Assembly (NCBI GenBank): GCA_905197585.1
Contig: CAJJZO010000091.1
Coordinates: 1-7,237 of the forward strand
DNA length: 7,237 nt
From: an uncultured Collinsella sp.
GTDB lineage: Bacteria; Actinomycetota; Coriobacteriia; Coriobacteriales; Coriobacteriaceae
Reading direction: 5' to 3'
Shown here: one piece after another, positions 4,686 to 7,237 of the stretch
Position numbering within the stretch: the first letter of the stretch is position 1
Layout of the letters: every line of letters begins with the position of its first letter
Notes under the pieces: model-generated
What the model was told of the DNA's origin: nothing
Seen by the model: the letters and a program-made list of their open reading frames with translations, nothing else
Databases searched by the model: none
Made by a program: the position numbers and the translations under genes

Positions 4686-7056
4686 CGACAACGCGCTGGT
4701 GGTGGCGCTCGATACCTCGACCGACATGCTTGCCTGCGCGGCAAGCTGGATTGATGGGCAGACGGGCGAGACGAAGCTCGTGAGTGGCGACCACATGTGT
4801 CGCCGTCACGCCAACGTTGAGCTCGTGAATACCGTTGATGGCGTGCTGGCTCAAGCCGGTCTGGATCGCAGCGATGTTGGTTGCTATGTGGTCGGCCGCG
4901 GCCCGGGGTCCTTTACGGGTGTGCGCATCGGCATCTCCACTGCCAAGGGCCTCGCGCGTGGTGCCAATGTTCCGCTGCTGGGCGTGTCGACGCTCGACGC
5001 TTGCGCTTGGACGGCGTGGAAGGCTGGCGTGCGCGGCAAGCTTGGTATCTTGGCCGATGCTATGCGCGGTGAGGTATATCCGGCGCTGTATATGCTGGTC
5101 GATGAGGGCCCCGAGCGTCAATTTGAGCGCGAACACGTGGTCAAGGCCGCCGTGGCGCTCGATGAGTGGCGCCAAGCAGCGGACTGGGACCAGGTTCAGC
5201 TGACCGGTGACGGTCTCGTGCGCTATGGCAAGCTGCTGGGTGAGGACGAGACCGCCCGCTGCGTGGAGCGCGACCTGTGGTGGCCTTCGGGCGAGGGCTT
5301 GCTGCTCGCGCACGCTGCGGGTGACGGCGATCCGGCTCGCGTCCTGCCGATTTACACGCGCCTTTCGGATGCCGAGGAAAACGAGCGCAAGCGTCTTGGT
5401 CTTGCCGAGAGTGCGCAGAGCGGAATTACGGGCGTTGCCGATGAGCTCGCCGGTCGTCATCTGCAGTTCCGTCCCATGGGCGCGGCGGATGCCGAGGGCG
5501 CGAGCGCGCTGGAGGCTGCCTGCTTTGAAGGTGCCGGACACGAGGCGTGGACGCCGGGTATGTTCCTGTCCGAACTGGGCGAGGACGTCGCTGCGCCGCG
5601 TAGTTGGTGGGTGGCACACGACGACGGCAAGCTACTGGGCCTTGCCGGCGGTATGGTCGTGGACGGTGATGTGCAGATTCTGGATGTCGCCGTCGACCCG
5701 GCACATCGCCGTGAGGGCATTGCCCGCAAGCTGCTGTCGCATGTGAGCTATGATGCCCAGATGCTCGGCTGCACCACGGCTTCGCTCGAGGTCGAGGACG
5801 GCAACGAGGGAGCGATTGCGCTTTATAACGCTCTGGGCTTTACCGAGGCTGGCCGTCGCCGCGGCTACTATGGTGCCGGCAAGGACGCCATCGTCATGAC
5901 GGCCCCGCTGCCCCTGGTGCTTCCGGTCGACAATGCTTCGCCCGAGCCGACGGCGGCAGAGCAGCGCGTGTGGCCGCTGCCTGCTCCTGGGCGCTCCGAG
6001 GGGGAGCGTGCCGAAATTGAGCGCCGCCGCCTAGTGCTCGCTATCGAGAGTTCCTGCGACGAGACGGCCGTGGCGATTATCGATGCGGATGGCAATATGC
6101 TGGCCAACCAGGTGTCGACGCAGATTGATTTTCACGCCCGCTTTGGCGGCGTGGTGCCCGAGATCGCCTCGCGCAAACACGTCGAGGTGATTGTGAGTGT
6201 CGTGGATGCGGCGCTCGAGGATGCCGCAGCATCGCTTGGTCTTGAGGGTGGAGCCATTGCCCCCAGCGAGCTTGCCGCCGTGGGCGTGACACAGGGTCCG
6301 GGCCTGGTGGGCGCCCTCGTGGTGGGCGTTGCCTTTGCCAAAGGCTTTGCCTACGCTGCCGGTAAGCCGCTCGTATGCGTCAACCATCTGGAGGGGCACC
6401 TGTTTGCCAACTTGCTGGCGCAGCCCGACCTCAAGCCGCCGTTCATCTTCACGCTTGTCTCGGGCGGGCACACCATGCTCGTGCACGTGAAGGCGTGGGG
6501 CGACTACGAGGTGCTCGGTGAGACGCTCGACGACGCTGTGGGCGAGGCCTTCGACAAGGTAGCCAAGGCATTGGGTCTGGGCTATCCCGGTGGCCCCATC
6601 ATTTCCAAGCTGGCCGAGACGGGCAACCCCAAGGCGATCGATTTCCCCCGTGCGCTTAACAGCAGAGGAGACTATCGCTTCTCGCTTTCGGGCCTTAAAA
6701 CCGCTGTGACGCTCTACATTGAACAGGAGACCAAGGCCGGGCGCACGATTCACCTGCCCGATCTGGCAGCTTCGTTTGAGGCAGCTGTCTTTGACGTGCA
6801 GTACAAGAAGGCCAAAAACGCATTGCACGCTACCGGATGCAAGGAATACTGCATCGGTGGCGGCGTCTCGGCCAACCCGCATCTGCGCGAGATGATGATC
6901 AAGAAGCTTGGGCGTCAGGGGATTCGCGTAACGGTGCCGCCCTTGTCTGCCTGTACCGATAACGCAGCCATGATCGCGGAGGTCGCCCGCCGTAAATTCG
7001 ACCGAGGTGAAATCTCGCCGTTCGATGTCGACGCCGATCCAAACATGACGCTGTAG
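4672..7056 (+). CDS. TsaB-RimI-TsaD fusion: t6A synthase subunits with an N-acetyltransferase between them
   Basis: A 794-residue protein uniting three proteins that are usually separate. Residues ~8-235 are TsaB (VVALDTSTDML, GRGPGSFTGVRIG near 75-87, MRGEVYPALY). Residues ~262-411 are a RimI-like GNAT with acetyl-CoA motif ILDVAVDPAHRREGIARKLL (336-355) and NEGAIALYNALGF...RRRGYY (378-400). Residues ~454-794 are TsaD: LAIESSCDET (456-465), metal-binding HLEGH (572-576), SGGHT (597-601), GLGYPGGP and CTDNAAM with Asp763. TsaB and TsaD form the threonylcarbamoyl transferase that acts on tRNA A37; RimI acetylates the N-terminus of ribosomal protein S18. Linkers are charged (~235-260) and Pro/Ala-rich (~412-450). 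No stop or frameshift separates the parts, and I see no ribosome binding site with a nearby start before the TsaD part. The ATG at 4672 has AAGG (4659-4662) and overlaps tsaE by 14 bases; an upstream in-frame TTG at 4654 would add six residues without a better site. Confidence 0.95.
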   Translation: MSLHNDNALVVALDTSTDMLACAASWIDGQTGETKLVSGDHMCRRHANVELVNTVDGVLAQAGLDRSDVGCYVVGRGPGSFTGVRIGISTAKGLARGANVPLLGVSTLDACAWTAWKAGVRGKLGILADAMRGEVYPALYMLVDEGPERQFEREHVVKAAVALDEWRQAADWDQVQLTGDGLVRYGKLLGEDETARCVERDLWWPSGEGLLLAHAAGDGDPARVLPIYTRLSDAEENERKRLGLAESAQSGITGVADELAGRHLQFRPMGAADAEGASALEAACFEGAGHEAWTPGMFLSELGEDVAAPRSWWVAHDDGKLLGLAGGMVVDGDVQILDVAVDPAHRREGIARKLLSHVSYDAQMLGCTTASLEVEDGNEGAIALYNALGFTEAGRRRGYYGAGKDAIVMTAPLPLVLPVDNASPEPTAAEQRVWPLPAPGRSEGERAEIERRRLVLAIESSCDETAVAIIDADGNMLANQVSTQIDFHARFGGVVPEIASRKHVEVIVSVVDAALEDAAASLGLEGGAIAPSELAAVGVTQGPGLVGALVVGVAFAKGFAYAAGKPLVCVNHLEGHLFANLLAQPDLKPPFIFTLVSGGHTMLVHVKAWGDYEVLGETLDDAVGEAFDKVAKALGLGYPGGPIISKLAETGNPKAIDFPRALNSRGDYRFSLSGLKTAVTLYIEQETKAGRTIHLPDLAASFEAAVFDVQYKKAKNALHATGCKEYCIGGGVSANPHLREMMIKKLGRQGIRVTVPPLSACTDNAAMIAEVARRKFDRGEISPFDVDADPNMTL

Positions 7057-7071
7057 TCGTATGGGTGTGGT

Positions 7072-7100
7072 CCCCGACCGGAGGGGCCGGATATAAGGTT
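7072..7100 (+). repeat. Left arm of a perfect 29-bp inverted repeat
   Basis: This arm (begins CCCCGACCGG, ends ATATAAGGTT) is an exact reverse complement of 7172-7200. With the preceding GGT it can also fold alone: GGTCCC (7069-7074) pairs with GGGGCC (7083-7088) with one G-U pair and an eight-base loop. The paired arms enclose 71 bases that hold the operon terminator. The layout resembles a doublet of palindromic repeats in opposite orientation (REP/BIME-like) or the ends of a very small non-autonomous element. No target-site duplication is visible. No other copy lies in the window. Confidence 0.9.
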
Positions 7101-7118
7101 TCCTGCTCTACAGTCCTG

Positions 7119-7155
7119 CGCAAGACGAAGGCCACATTAAGTGGCCTTCTTTGCG
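7119..7155 (+). terminator. Probable intrinsic terminator of the operon
   Basis: A perfect 9-bp stem GAAGGCCAC (7127-7135) / GTGGCCTTC (7141-7149) with loop ATTAA is followed by TTT (7150-7152). An outer helix CGCAA (7119-7123) / TTGCG (7151-7155) could extend it. It lies about 70 bases after the fusion gene's stop. The T-run is short but better on + than on -, which fits termination of the acpS-tsaD transcript. It sits at the centre of the 29-bp inverted repeat, whose pairing would add a second, longer stem around it. Confidence 0.75.
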
Positions 7156-7171
7156 TGCGGAACTCGCGATG

Positions 7172-7200
7172 AACCTTATATCCGGCCCCTCCGGTCGGGG
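7172..7200 (-). repeat. Right arm of a perfect 29-bp inverted repeat
   Basis: Exact reverse complement of 7072-7100. It also folds alone: GGCCCC (7184-7189) pairs with GGGGCC (7198-7203) with an eight-base loop. Pairing with the left arm continues outside the 29 bp through T7071-G7201 (wobble) and GG 7069-7070 with CC 7202-7203, so the structure spans about 7069-7203. Confidence 0.9.
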
Positions 7201-7237
7201 GCCGTTCTGTATCGATATAGGTTCTGAGCTGGTTTGG
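7201..7237. other. Intergenic end of the window, nothing recognised
   Basis: I see no gene start, RNA gene or convincing promoter here. A TTGCGT (7151-7156) and TTATAT (7176-7181) pair 19 bases apart upstream could be a weak + strand promoter for whatever follows, but it coincides with the terminator and repeat and is not called. Confidence 0.4.

Noticed and set aside
4570..5619. A 349-codon open frame on the - strand opposite tsaE and the fusion gene
   Set aside because: It lies antisense to strongly conserved TsaE/TsaB/RimI coding sequence, its translation matches no family I recognise, and such shadow frames are common in G+C-rich genes.
5998..6036. A separate tsaD gene starting at GTG 6034 with the GAGGGGGAG purine run upstream
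   Set aside because: The purine run ends about 27 bases before the GTG, too far for a ribosome binding site, and the frame is continuous with RimI.
6031..6882. A 283-codon open frame on the - strand opposite the TsaD part
   Set aside because: It is entirely antisense to the conserved TsaD motifs, with no recognised domain or start context.
7072..7200. Insertion sequence ends
   Set aside because: The arms enclose only 71 bases with no coding sequence and show no target-site duplication, so I call them only as an inverted repeat.
1..7237. CRISPR arrays, tRNA genes, prophage or defence genes
   Set aside because: No regularly spaced direct repeats, tRNA-like cloverleaf or relevant protein motifs were seen; nearly all of 233-7056 is explained by six conserved genes.

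Overview
The window starts in the last ~57 bases of a 5S rRNA gene and its terminator. It then holds one complete, tightly packed, six-gene operon on the + strand (233-7056), and ends in a 181-base intergenic stretch with a terminator nested inside a striking inverted repeat. Gene content and order, moderately high G+C (judged by eye) and 5S sequence fit an actinobacterium. The fusion gene and the acpS-nnr-alr-tsaE order suggest a gut Coriobacteriia such as Collinsella; this lineage call is an inference.

Layout: 5S rRNA 3' end (1-57); strong intrinsic terminator (92-123); two tandem sigma-70-like promoters (138-167 and 174-203); acpS (holo-ACP synthase, with an unusual C-terminal extension); nnr (bifunctional NAD(P)H-hydrate epimerase/dehydratase); alr (alanine racemase); a family 4 iron-sulfur uracil-DNA glycosylase; tsaE; and a single 794-residue gene fusing TsaB, RimI and TsaD. 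Gaps between genes are 0, 2, 8 and 12 bases, and the last pair overlaps by 14 bases. This implies one transcript with translational coupling.

The operon groups housekeeping jobs: activation of acyl carrier protein for fatty acid synthesis, repair of damaged NAD(P)H, D-alanine supply for peptidoglycan, removal of uracil from DNA, and t6A37 modification of ANN-decoding tRNAs (TsaB, TsaD and TsaE here; the TsaC/Sua5-type partner must be elsewhere). RimI-type N-terminal acetylation of ribosomal protein S18 is built into the same polypeptide as TsaB and TsaD.

Most noteworthy are the TsaB-RimI-TsaD fusion, the perfect 29-bp inverted repeat (7072-7100 / 7172-7200) around the operon terminator, and the AcpS C-terminal extension that carries its own plausible internal GTG start. 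I see no clear sign of a wholly new system; this is mainly a core-genome operon with a few unusual details.
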